In this document: piece after piece, positions 16,439 through 25,180 of the stretch
How the letters are laid out: every line of letters starts with the position of its first letter
How positions within the stretch are numbered: position 1 is the first letter of the stretch
Source: Candidatus Nitrososphaera gargensis Ga9.2
GTDB lineage: Archaea; Thermoproteota; Nitrososphaeria; Nitrososphaerales; Nitrososphaeraceae
DNA length: 64,000 nt
Direction of reading: 5' to 3'
Assembly (NCBI RefSeq): GCF_000303155.1
Contig: NC_018719.1
Span: forward strand, 1,178,001 to 1,242,000
Made by a program: the position numbers and the translations under genes
Notes under the pieces: model-generated
What the model saw: only the letters and a program-made list of their open reading frames with translations
Told to the model about the DNA's origin: nothing
Databases searched by the model: none

Positions 16439-16879
16439 ATGAAAACAACAAATCTAAGGTATGTAATATCAGTAGGACTGGCAGTAGCAACATTAGTGGT
16501 GGTTCCTTTATTTGTGGGCGGATTGCTAGTGTTGCCGACATCCTTAGCGCCATTGGTGGGACAGGCAGGGCTTACAGCGGGAGCATTATCTGCATGGTTT
16601 GGACCAGCGTTTGGAATAGGAGCAATAGCGTTAGGGACAGCAGCGTTTGTTGTATCATGGAAGCAGAGGTCGTTTCTGGTATCGGGACTGCTAATCGTAA
16701 GTGGCATCATATACATGATCCCTGCTCTGATAGCCTTGGCGAACATCAACATTGCAGTCATCTTGATCCCGGGTCCAATTCTCGGGTTTATATCTGGGTT
16801 AGTAATTGTCGGGCTTGGTGTGGCAAAGGGAATAAGAACGGCAAGAATGATGACAACAATGGTAACTGCTAGGAGCTGA
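16439..16879 (+). CDS. small membrane protein, GLGxAKGI family
   Basis: This 146-aa protein has four to five hydrophobic segments and ends in GLGVAKGIRTARM, the family signature shared with the genes at 2328 and 2733. ATG 16439 is preceded by a TATA-like element. It lies apart from any cupredoxin but shares an upstream 11-mer with that cluster. Confidence 0.75.
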   Translation: MKTTNLRYVISVGLAVATLVVVPLFVGGLLVLPTSLAPLVGQAGLTAGALSAWFGPAFGIGAIALGTAAFVVSWKQRSFLVSGLLIVSGIIYMIPALIALANINIAVILIPGPILGFISGLVIVGLGVAKGIRTARMMTTMVTARS

Positions 16880-16896
16880 GGAGGAGGGTCAGAGAG

Positions 16897-17304
16897 ATGT
16901 ATCACCTTCAAAAAAGTGACCTTAGAAAGAAAAAGGCTTCTGAGGCACTTGCCATTGTTGGCATGGCTCTACTCACTATAGATACTGCAGGGACATTAAT
17001 GGGGCAAGGCGGAAACAGATTCTTGCCATTAACTGACCGGCAGAGCGGGATATTACTTGGATTACCATCGATCATTCTGCTCTTCTTGTCTTTTGGAATT
17101 GTTGGACTTAGACAAAAGATAAGGATAACGACAGTCTTGTTGATGGCAGGTGGTGCAATGCTTGCAGTCTCTAAATTGATAGAGCCAACAATGGGTTTGA
17201 TTTTATTCTTGGCTGTGGCACTTCCTTATGTGTACGTATCGCTAATTGCAAGCGGTTTTATCCTGATCGGACTAGGCTTGTTGAGAGCTATAAGAAGGCA
17301 ATGA
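16897..17304 (+). CDS. four-TM membrane protein
   Basis: This 135-aa protein has a basic N-terminus and four predicted membrane helices, ending in LRAIRRQ. It starts 17 bases after its neighbour and is probably co-transcribed. No family was recognised. Confidence 0.65.
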   Translation: MYHLQKSDLRKKKASEALAIVGMALLTIDTAGTLMGQGGNRFLPLTDRQSGILLGLPSIILLFLSFGIVGLRQKIRITTVLLMAGGAMLAVSKLIEPTMGLILFLAVALPYVYVSLIASGFILIGLGLLRAIRRQ

Positions 17305-17497
17305 CAAATCTTGAAAGCTATCCACCAAAGTACTTTCAAGAGACACAAGGTTGTGATTGAAGAAGGATGATAATCTTTATTCTAGTCTATCGTATAGGCA
17401 AACATCGCATTTTTGCTGCTTGAGATTTTTGCATAGTATGGGCTTCGACCGCCAAGGAATGATTTAATTACCAAACGGCAAATACAGTGCTCTAGTA

Positions 17498-17953
17498 ATG
17501 AGGCTAAAGCTGGAGGAGTGGACGTCGCTTGCATCCCTTGCGCTATCTATAATGTTTGTCGTCCTTTTGCTCTCATTTTACAATTTTTTGATAGGGCCAG
17601 AAGGTGAGGGTCCAGAGGCTGTGGTAGACCCAGGAAGTCTAGTACTTCAGGAAATCTTTATCTCGGGAGCGCCGAGCCTTGCACTGGCCGGCTTTGCATT
17701 TGGCATGGCAAAGACCTTTGGCACTAAGATAGGTGGCACGATGCTTGTAGCCTCTGGCGTTATAATGATTGCAGGCATGATAGCCGGAATCCCGCTATTG
17801 GCAAGGATCTCTGAGCAGTATATCGTGGGCGTGGTAGGCTACGTTCCCTACTTTTTCATGACGGCTGGCGCAGGGGTAGCGGCAATGGGCGGTTACCTGA
17901 TAGCTGCGACGAAAAGAAGGCCAATCAGCAGCGACTTGGATGATCTCCGTTGA
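17498..17953 (+). CDS. four-TM membrane protein
   Basis: This 151-aa protein has four membrane segments and an acidic loop after the first (GPEGEGPEAVVD). Its stop overlaps the TTG start of the epimerase gene (TTGA), so the two are translationally coupled. A role in surface polysaccharide synthesis is possible from that link alone. Confidence 0.7.
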   Translation: MRLKLEEWTSLASLALSIMFVVLLLSFYNFLIGPEGEGPEAVVDPGSLVLQEIFISGAPSLALAGFAFGMAKTFGTKIGGTMLVASGVIMIAGMIAGIPLLARISEQYIVGVVGYVPYFFMTAGAGVAAMGGYLIAATKRRPISSDLDDLR

Positions 17954-19398
17954 GCGTCAGGGAGATAGATGTATCGCGCAGCCTGCTACCTGTAAAGGTA
18001 TCAGATAATCTCCAATCTGTCTTTGCCAAGGCACGAAAAGAGGGCACGCCTGTGCTTGCGATAGTGACCGGCACGAAGCCGGACTTTTACAAGCAGGCGC
18101 CACTTGTAATCGAGGCGGCAAAAGAAAACCTGCCTGTCTTTGTCATAAACACCGGCCAGCACTTTGATGAGGTGCTCGGCTTTGGAATCGAGGAGTTCAA
18201 CCTGCAGCAGTTCGTAGGCTGCAACCTCCAGATAAGGGGCGACCTGATGGAAAAGGCAAGCGAGCTGATAATCAAGTTTGGCTCGTTTGGCCGGTACTGC
18301 AGGAAGAACTTTGGCACAGAATCACTCCTTCCAATAGTCCACGGCGACACGCTGGTGGCGGGCATCGCGCCACTTGCATGGGTGTTTGGCATGGGGCAAA
18401 AGGTCGGGCAGAACGAGGCAGGCCTCCGTTCCATGAGCCCCGAGGCGATCAAGAGACTGAAAGCATGCAGAGAACCGACAAAAGCAGAAATACGCAGGTT
18501 CATCAGCAGCCAGTTTGACGGCAGGTGGTTCCTTGCAAGGGAAGAGCCCTTCCCAGAGCAGATAGATACATGGATATGCTCTGCTGGAACCCAGTTCTTT
18601 TTTGCACCCACCAAGCTCAACAGGGACAACCTCGTGAGGGAAGGCTACCCTGAGAACTTTGTCCACGTCGTTGGCAATTCAGTAGTTGACGCAATACATC
18701 AAAAGAGGAAGGAAAAGTCCCGCCAGAGCATCTTTGACCTCTACCCGCAGCTGGAAAAAGGCCAATGGATAAGGATGGACATTCATAGGCGCGAGAACCT
18801 AACGCACCGGCGCTTTACCTCTATAATCGGCGGGCTGGTCCAGCTGATCAAGAACACTGACAAGAAGGTGGTCTTGGTCATGCTGAACGCAACAGTGTCT
18901 GCCCTGAAACAGTACAACCTTGAGTCAAAGCTGAAGGGCCTTACGGAAGAGCATCCTGATAAATTCATCATGACGCCGCTGTGGAAAGAATATGCAAACG
19001 TGATCGAATTCCTAGACAGCGGCCGCTGCTGGGCGGAAATGACTGATTCGGGATCGATGCAGGAAGAATTGCTGTATTTCCCGAAAGTAACGTCGCTGAC
19101 AGTCAGGCTCAACACCGACAGGCCGGAAACGATATTTGACGCCAAGAGCAACATTCTGGTTCCGCCACTGAGCCCCAATTGGATAGCATCGATTGTCAAT
19201 GAGGCGTACGACAAGGAAGAGGGGCTGGGCATGAGGCTGCGGCGCAAAAAGCAGATGTATGGAAGGCCGGGACAGGTATCAAGGAGCATAATCAAGATAA
19301 TCAAGAAAGAGTTTGAAAACGGCGACGCCAACTTTTACCCCTGGCTGCACCAGAGGCTTGGGCTCTGGAAGGAAGGCCAAGGCCTCGACTACATGTAG
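17950..19398 (+). CDS. wecB: UDP-N-acetylglucosamine 2-epimerase family protein
   Basis: This 482-aa protein matches the non-hydrolysing UDP-GlcNAc 2-epimerases, which make UDP-ManNAc for surface glycans. Recognisable parts are IVTGTKPDFYKQAPL, NTGQHFDE, VHGDTLVAG, DIHRRENLTHRR and DSGSMQEE. It is longer than the usual 370-390 residues, with extra sequence in the middle. TTG 17950 overlaps the previous stop. It runs convergent with the GlmU-like gene, two bases apart. Confidence 0.85.
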   Translation: MSVREIDVSRSLLPVKVSDNLQSVFAKARKEGTPVLAIVTGTKPDFYKQAPLVIEAAKENLPVFVINTGQHFDEVLGFGIEEFNLQQFVGCNLQIRGDLMEKASELIIKFGSFGRYCRKNFGTESLLPIVHGDTLVAGIAPLAWVFGMGQKVGQNEAGLRSMSPEAIKRLKACREPTKAEIRRFISSQFDGRWFLAREEPFPEQIDTWICSAGTQFFFAPTKLNRDNLVREGYPENFVHVVGNSVVDAIHQKRKEKSRQSIFDLYPQLEKGQWIRMDIHRRENLTHRRFTSIIGGLVQLIKNTDKKVVLVMLNATVSALKQYNLESKLKGLTEEHPDKFIMTPLWKEYANVIEFLDSGRCWAEMTDSGSMQEELLYFPKVTSLTVRLNTDRPETIFDAKSNILVPPLSPNWIASIVNEAYDKEEGLGMRLRRKKQMYGRPGQVSRSIIKIIKKEFENGDANFYPWLHQRLGLWKEGQGLDYM

Positions 19399-19400
19399 AG

Positions 19401-20666
19401 CTAGAGAGCGAATTTGGCCTTGCGGACGCCAGCACGCTTTCTCTCTGTTGCGGTCATGGAAAAGACATCTTTTATCATCTGCTCGTAGGCCTTGCTCATC
19501 GTCTGGTTCCGGCGCGACATCATTTTCTTTTGTGTTTCTATGGCTGAGCAGAGCTCCAATTCTGTGTTGGTCGCCCCGATGCTAGAGCCGTAAATGGTAA
19601 AGCTTGGCACGTCCTGTGCGACGAGGCCATGCAGGTGAGAAGAGGTGCCGATCCGCCTGCCGCTGTAAATGAGCGTGCCAATGGACGTCTTGGTCATGTC
19701 GGCAATGAACGACCCGATCTTGTTCTGGCCGGTGTCGACTTTGGTCTTGCCGCCGCCACTTGCCATCTTGATGCTGCCGTACGTCATTTTCAGGTCAGAT
19801 GTAGTTGTCATGGCTCCTATGTTGACCCATTCGCCGACGTACGAATGGCCGATAAAGCCTGCATGCGTCTTGTTGGTGTGATCAGAAATTACAGAGTGCT
19901 CTATTTCACCGGCCACCCTGCAGTTGTGGCCGATAAAGCTTGACTCTATTATTGTGAATTGCTTTACCTGCGTCATGCCTCCGATGTATGCCGGTCCGAC
20001 TATCCTGCTCGTCGCGACATATGCGTCCGGGCCAATGTAGATGCCTCCTTGCCTTGCGTCAAGCACCGTCCCCTCTTCAACCGAGGCGTTCCTGGCGATT
20101 GCTATCGCGTGGTTGCCTGCAACCCGCACGCCGGGACCAAGGTCGCTTTCGCCTTGCATCTTGGATGTCTGCAACGCAAGCGAATTTTCCAGAAGGGTTA
20201 TGATGTCCCAAGGCTCGGACAGCAGCCCCTGACTTTCTTCTGCCTTGAGCTTTGTCGATTTTTCAACGTCGAGTTTCCTGACATCAATGTTTTTTCCTGC
20301 CGCTACGCAGTCCGACAGGTATTCAATGCCCTTCCTACCAAGCCTTGCAACAAGCAGCCTGTCGCCGGCAGTTATTGCAAAGGTGTGGCCGACTTTCTGC
20401 AGGCGGTCCGGGAAGATTGTCCCGGGGTGTAGGAGGCCGTTGACAAACACCGTGTCGGCATCGATTGAACTTGGGTTGACTCTGCACCGGACGTGCCGCT
20501 CACTCGTGACGCCTGCCAGATATTCCCTTGTCAGCAGCACTTCAGGCATCACCTGATGCTCTTCAAAAAAGCTCCTTGCCCCGACCTTGATGTCAAACGT
20601 CGCCTTCGTAAGGGAGATTGGGGAAAAGTTCTGCCAGTGTGAGTCCTCAAACAGGGCTATGCCCAT
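19401..20666 (-). CDS. GlmU-like sugar-phosphate nucleotidyl/acetyltransferase
   Basis: This 421-aa protein has a reduced N-terminal nucleotidyltransferase-like domain (LFEDSHWQNFSPISLTKA) and a left-handed beta-helix of hexapeptide repeats from about residue 195 to 360. It probably modifies sugar phosphates in UDP-GlcNAc or related nucleotide-sugar synthesis. The next gene on the strand (20669) is a full nucleotidyltransferase, so the two may share the two activities of GlmU. Confidence 0.82.
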   Translation of the reverse strand: MGIALFEDSHWQNFSPISLTKATFDIKVGARSFFEEHQVMPEVLLTREYLAGVTSERHVRCRVNPSSIDADTVFVNGLLHPGTIFPDRLQKVGHTFAITAGDRLLVARLGRKGIEYLSDCVAAGKNIDVRKLDVEKSTKLKAEESQGLLSEPWDIITLLENSLALQTSKMQGESDLGPGVRVAGNHAIAIARNASVEEGTVLDARQGGIYIGPDAYVATSRIVGPAYIGGMTQVKQFTIIESSFIGHNCRVAGEIEHSVISDHTNKTHAGFIGHSYVGEWVNIGAMTTTSDLKMTYGSIKMASGGGKTKVDTGQNKIGSFIADMTKTSIGTLIYSGRRIGTSSHLHGLVAQDVPSFTIYGSSIGATNTELELCSAIETQKKMMSRRNQTMSKAYEQMIKDVFSMTATERKRAGVRKAKFAL

Positions 20667-20668
20667 AT

Positions 20669-21373
20669 CTAGATCTTGCCCAGCCTGCTTGCATACTGCT
20701 TGTAGGCGTCGAGGTATGACTTTTTGTCGCCAATGTCAATAAAGCCAGTATCTATCCTGAAGCCCTTGACCGTCTTTTTTTGTTCCAACACCTTTCTTAC
20801 CGCATCGTCCATTCCAAACGACCCTGACTTGGGTATTATCTTCAAGAATTCTGGCTCCATCACGTAGCAGCCGATGTTTATCAGCCCGCTTATCTCCGGC
20901 TTTTCGCGCCAGGCAGTGACCTTTTCCTGCCCGTTTAAGTCAATAAAGCCGTACTTTAGCTTTGTCGAGTATTGCAGGAGCGCCATTGTGACAAACGCCT
21001 TTGACTCTCTGTGCTCCTTTAGCATCTTGCGCAGGTTAAACTCGTAAACAGAGTCGCCATAAACGCACACAAACGGCTCGTCGAGTAACTTTTCCGCAGT
21101 CTTTAGCTGGCCAGCGGTTGCAAGCGGTCTTTCTGATCTAGCGTATTCGATCTCGACTCCAAAGCGGGCGCCGTCCTCAAAATAGTCCTCGATCGTCCTG
21201 TGAAGGTAGCTGACGCAAATAACGATATGGTCAATGCCGCCAGAGTTCTTTAGCCACTCGATGATGTATTCAAGAAGAGGCTTGTTGCCAAGCGGAAGCA
21301 TCGGCTTTGGGATAAAGAACGTATAGGGTTGAAGCCTTGTGCCCAGCCCTCCTGCCAAGATTACTGCCTTCAT
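20669..21373 (-). CDS. sugar-phosphate nucleotidyltransferase (RmlA/GlmU type)
   Basis: This 234-aa enzyme begins MKAVILAGGLGTRLQPYT, the nucleotide-binding signature, followed by KPMLPLGNKPLLEY and the metal-binding VCVYGDSV. It makes an NDP-sugar from NTP and a sugar-1-phosphate. ATG 21373 puts the signature at the N-terminus; a longer frame to 21433 adds 20 unlikely residues. It ends two bases before the GlmU-like gene. Confidence 0.9.
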   Translation of the reverse strand: MKAVILAGGLGTRLQPYTFFIPKPMLPLGNKPLLEYIIEWLKNSGGIDHIVICVSYLHRTIEDYFEDGARFGVEIEYARSERPLATAGQLKTAEKLLDEPFVCVYGDSVYEFNLRKMLKEHRESKAFVTMALLQYSTKLKYGFIDLNGQEKVTAWREKPEISGLINIGCYVMEPEFLKIIPKSGSFGMDDAVRKVLEQKKTVKGFRIDTGFIDIGDKKSYLDAYKQYASRLGKI

Positions 21374-21429
21374 ATGTTTTTCCTGTCCTTTTTCTACTTC
21401 TGCTATATATAAGGTAAAACCATGCAAGT

Positions 21430-22764
21430 TCAATAATTTTCCAGTATTGCCTTGATCTTGGTTACAACTTCACCCGGGTTCCTGCCAAAGACCGTTATCA
21501 TGGGCTCCTTGCCAATGTCTCCTCTGTGATAAATGATATCGGCTCTTGGGTTCTTTGAGAGCGCCTGCATGGTCCCCCATGACACACTTGATCCTTCTCT
21601 CTTCTTGATGCCCTTAGGCTCCTTGCTCCTATCGTAGCTGGACACAGTAAACAACGACTTGCATACATTCACCAGTTTATCGTTGAACCTGATGTTGATG
21701 ACGGACCGGAAGGCGGGATTGACTTGCATGTATCCAATTATTGCAGATGCCATATGCCTTGATGCCCCAAACTCGATGTAAGAGGCTGGAACGGCGGTGT
21801 TGCCGATCCTGACTATTCTTCCCCGCACTCCTGCTACTTCTGAAATGTCTGTTGCATCAGGCAGCGCATAAGCAAAGTTCGTCTGCGTCTCGGGTATCAA
21901 CTTGTAAAAGCCGTCAAGGGTGCTGACCTGCTCTACCGCCGCTTGGAGTTCTGCAATCACGCGGTAGCGGCTGGCATCGCGGTAGATTGCAGATAATGGG
22001 TTTGTGACTGGCAGACCCCTGCCCACCCTGACTGCATTTTTGATTGCGATGTGGACATACTCGTTGGCCATCCTGCATGCATCCTCCAGAGATGCGCCCT
22101 TGGCAAGGTAGGCGGTGATTGCAGACGAAAAGTTGCATCCAGAGCCGTGGCTTTCCTTTATTTCTATTCTCGGGTTCGTGATCTCTGTCAGCCTGCCCCT
22201 TCTATCCAGCAGCAGATCAGTAACGCTGGAAGCCCCAAAGTGGCCGCCTTTTACGATGACGTTTTCCGCTCCTAGTTTCTTTATTTTTCTTGCTGCTTCT
22301 ATGCTGTCACTTTCTGTCTTGATTGTCATTCCTGAGAGCTTTTCTGCTTCGATCCTGTTGGGAGCCACCAGAGTGCAGATCGGCATCAGCTTTGACACAA
22401 ACGGGTCAAATGCGTCGTCGCGGAGCAGACTGGCGCCAGTACCTGCTGCAAGAATGGGGTCAAGCACAATTGGAACTTTTGATTTTTTGAGTGATTGATA
22501 AATGACATCTATTATCTGCCTGCTATAGACCATTCCTATCTTGATGGCGTCAGGCGGCATGTCGGTCATGACCGACCTTATTTGCTGCTCTACCATTGCC
22601 GGCGAGACTTCGAATATCTCGGCCACCCTCTTGGTGTTCTGCGCGGTTATCGCCGTAATGGTGGTGCATCCGTAAACACCGAGGGCTGAAAAAGTCTTGA
22701 GGTCAGCCTGTATGCCAGCTCCAGCTCCAGAGTCGCTGCCCGCTATTGATAGCGCAATCTTCAA
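21430..22764 (-). CDS. thiD: ThiD-ThiN fusion: HMP(-P) kinase / thiamine-phosphate synthase
   Basis: This 444-aa bifunctional enzyme works in thiamine synthesis. The N-terminal ThiD domain (to about 265) has SIAGSDSGAGAGIQADLK, VLDPILAAGTG and a KESHGSGCNFS anion-hole motif. The C-terminal ThiN domain (from about 275) has YRVIAELQAAVEQ, GFYKLIPETQTNFAYALP and HRGDIGKEPM. ThiN joins HMP-PP and thiazole phosphate in archaea lacking ThiE. No TPP riboswitch was seen upstream. Confidence 0.93.
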   Translation of the reverse strand: MKIALSIAGSDSGAGAGIQADLKTFSALGVYGCTTITAITAQNTKRVAEIFEVSPAMVEQQIRSVMTDMPPDAIKIGMVYSRQIIDVIYQSLKKSKVPIVLDPILAAGTGASLLRDDAFDPFVSKLMPICTLVAPNRIEAEKLSGMTIKTESDSIEAARKIKKLGAENVIVKGGHFGASSVTDLLLDRRGRLTEITNPRIEIKESHGSGCNFSSAITAYLAKGASLEDACRMANEYVHIAIKNAVRVGRGLPVTNPLSAIYRDASRYRVIAELQAAVEQVSTLDGFYKLIPETQTNFAYALPDATDISEVAGVRGRIVRIGNTAVPASYIEFGASRHMASAIIGYMQVNPAFRSVINIRFNDKLVNVCKSLFTVSSYDRSKEPKGIKKREGSSVSWGTMQALSKNPRADIIYHRGDIGKEPMITVFGRNPGEVVTKIKAILENY

Positions 22765-23017
22765 GCAGAGTGGTAAAAAGTGATAGACTTATTCAGTCTT
22801 TCCTTGAGAAGTCCTCCCTGCATTGATGTTGAAAATGCGACTGGTGCTAGAGGATAGTTTGCACGAAAAAATCTGTGTGCGGAGGGGAGAAGTAGCCACT
22901 AGAATTACAAAACTGTAGTATGATAGTTGTTATTCTAACGTGTAATATGTCAAACTTTGTATTTTGGAAAGAGCTTCCACAGATTTTATTACTGGTGCAT
23001 CTGGGCTTAGCCGCGAC

Positions 23018-24016
23018 TTGACTGGAAAAAATAGAAAACAATCCAGAAGAATGAGCGCAGTTTTTGGAGCAATCGCAATGCTTGCTGCTGCGGCAGCACT
23101 TGGCATTACTCCAACAATGCTGACGACAACCAGTGCATTTGCATGGGAAGACAACAACAAGTATCAAGCAGCCACAGTGGCAGAGGAAGTTGCTAAAGAA
23201 GCTGCAAATAATGTCCAGACGCCAGACAAATGGGATAATAATCTGCAAGTAGGCATACACAAGGTCCAAGATCAGATTGCTGATGCAGCACAAGAGATCA
23301 GTAATGGGAAACAAGGAGCTAACGAAGAGCAAGAATCAAACGAAGAATATCATCAACGTGAGGAGAAAGAGAACTATCCTGCAGAACAGCAGCACGAGTA
23401 CCCTACACGTGAGCATGAAGAAGAGTACCCTGCAGAGGAACAAATGGAGTATCCGCCGCATACTGAAGAATATCCAGTAGAGGAACAACAACATGCATAC
23501 CCTCCACGACATGAGGAAGAATATCCTACAGAAGTTAAAATGGAATATCCTCCGCATGAAGAGAAAGAATATCAGACACAGGGAGCAGAGAGTGAAGAGC
23601 ACACAATACAGCAAGAGAATAATAATAACAACAATGATGATGAAGGATGCAGCCCTAACTACTGGAAGAACAATCTTGCAAGTTGGGAAGTAACCAGATA
23701 CAGTCCTGACCAGAAATTAAGTGAAGTAACAGATCTTGGCAACGCGATCCCATCCGAGTATGACTATACTTTGCTAGAGGCACTTGACACCCAAAATGGT
23801 GGCTATGATGCCTTGGCAAGAGAATTTGCAGCTGCCCTTCTCAATTCAGACCATCCCAACGTCAAGTATGCGCTCAGTACAGACAAAGTAATACATAACT
23901 TTGAAGATGGCGCAGACCCACAAATCATTAACAGCCAAGAGTACTACAATGACAATGACATGCAGGAACAAAAGAATTCGCTATCAGATAACAACAGAGC
24001 AGGATGCCCTCTCTAG
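23018..24016 (+). CDS. secreted acidic repeat protein with GCSPxYWK domain
   Basis: TTG 23018 gives about 332 aa with a basic N-region, a hydrophobic signal core and a likely cut after TSAFA. A central region (about 105-200) is built from degenerate repeats of the type EEYPxEEQ. The C-terminal domain starts at GCSPNYWKNN and contains LLEALDTQNGGYDALAREFAAALLN, a domain found in diverse secreted proteins. TATA-like TTTTATTA (22984-22991) fits a leaderless start. It is probably a cell-surface protein. Confidence 0.7.
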   Translation: MTGKNRKQSRRMSAVFGAIAMLAAAAALGITPTMLTTTSAFAWEDNNKYQAATVAEEVAKEAANNVQTPDKWDNNLQVGIHKVQDQIADAAQEISNGKQGANEEQESNEEYHQREEKENYPAEQQHEYPTREHEEEYPAEEQMEYPPHTEEYPVEEQQHAYPPRHEEEYPTEVKMEYPPHEEKEYQTQGAESEEHTIQQENNNNNNDDEGCSPNYWKNNLASWEVTRYSPDQKLSEVTDLGNAIPSEYDYTLLEALDTQNGGYDALAREFAAALLNSDHPNVKYALSTDKVIHNFEDGADPQIINSQEYYNDNDMQEQKNSLSDNNRAGCPL

Positions 24017-24273
24017 GTGTGGATCGCTACCACACTCATTTTTTAATATCACGAGTTCTAATTCTCCAATTCTCATCTGAACAATAGCTTTGACAAATGC
24101 CAAAAAATATGATTGCAGTAGCAGAAATCCAAAGCGATAAAAGGGAAAAAATTGTTTGTAACCTTTCTCTGAGATTCAACTGCATCTTCTGGTGGCAGAC
24201 TCGATACTGCGTAAATATCCAATCTGTCACTGCGTTTCCAAATGACTTAACCTTGGACAAAAAACAAAGCATT

Positions 24274-24814
24274 ATGGGACTAAACAACTACTTGCCAACT
24301 CTTGCACCACTTGCGTTGGCAGCGTTGCTGGTGCTTCCGCTAATGGCTGCCTTTGCTGCAACAATTTCTGGAACCCCGGACAACAATGTGATAAAAGGAA
24401 CGCCGTATAGGGACACAATATACGGCTATGGCTCTTCCGACAAGCTGTATGGCGGTATAGGCGATGATGACCTATACGGGGGTTCGGGAAATGACTACAT
24501 GCATGACATGTCGGGCTACGATACCGACAACCTCTACGGCGGCTCTGGTGCAGACATCATAAAATGTAAAGGCTACCAATGCAACGTGCACGGCGATTCA
24601 GGCAACGACTTATAGAAGGCATAGGCCACGGGGTCCTTTATGGAAACGACGGTGGTGACACGCTCAAACATTGCCTCGATCAGTACGGCGGCCTTGGCGC
24701 TGACCGCTTCATATGCGACCCCGCTGGCGACTCACTTCCATCATCGACTACCATCAAGAGGAGGGCGACGTAATAGAAAACCCTGATGCTTGTGCAGAAA
24801 TATTGTCATTGTAA
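24274..24814 (+). pseudogene. RTX-type calcium-binding repeat protein, frameshifted
   Basis: ATG 24274 begins a protein with a signal peptide and glycine/aspartate nonapeptide repeats (YGGIGDDDLYGGSGND), as in RTX calcium-binding surface proteins. The frame stops at 24615, but the repeats go on in a second frame (LIEGIGHGVLYGNDGG) and, after another shift, a third frame carries a plausible end (IDYHQEEGDVIENP...) to 24814. Two single-base shifts therefore break the gene, unless they are assembly errors. Confidence 0.65.
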
Positions 24815-24878
24815 CAATAATTTTTTGTTCTCTTCTTCTTTTTTCTTCACTGTCAGCGCGCAGGGTTTGTTTGACCTA

Positions 24879-25019
24879 CTACAGGATGTAGTTGCAGAGA
24901 CACACGCGCTTGCCGCAGCACGCGCACTTGTTACTGCCAGAGACAAATTCGCAATACTTGCTATGAGTTTCACAGAACACTGATCGCCCGGACTCGATTT
25001 CCTTTGTTATCACCTGCAT
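24879..25019 (-). CDS. small Cys-rich protein
   Basis: ATG 25019 gives 46 aa with seven Cys in the second half (FCETHSKYC, KCACC, RVCLC), an arrangement that could hold one or two zinc ions. It is upstream of and divergent from the NCS1 transporter gene. It is called from composition only. Confidence 0.5.
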   Translation of the reverse strand: MQVITKEIESGRSVFCETHSKYCEFVSGSNKCACCGKRVCLCNYIL

Positions 25020-25140
25020 ATGTGTGCCTGCACATCGCAATGAGCTTGGTTAATCTAAAGGGCAAGCTAATTTAGACACATAAGCTAGCTAACTTTAGTC
25101 ATATTCTCTCCTCAGGTTTGCTTCGCCAATCGCGCAAATG

Positions 25141-25162
25141 TATATAGATTATTAACATAATC
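25141..25162 (+). promoter_or_regulatory. TATA box with overlapping palindromic operator
   Basis: TATATA (25141-25146) is followed at once by the palindrome GATTAT-TAAC-ATAATC (25147-25162). The transporter start TTG lies 19 bases further on. A repressor bound there would block polymerase, so the site looks like an operator for the NCS1 gene. The cognate regulator is unknown. Confidence 0.55.
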
Positions 25163-25180
25163 TCATCTAATCAGTAGAGT

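Noticed and set aside
24786-24983. 65-residue plus-strand frame after the RTX pseudogene
   Set aside because: It is antisense to the Cys-rich protein at 24879, whose pattern is far more protein-like.
25020-25180. TPP riboswitch upstream of the NCS1 transporter
   Set aside because: I looked for the CTGAGA and downstream TPP-sensor motifs here and before thiDN and found neither.
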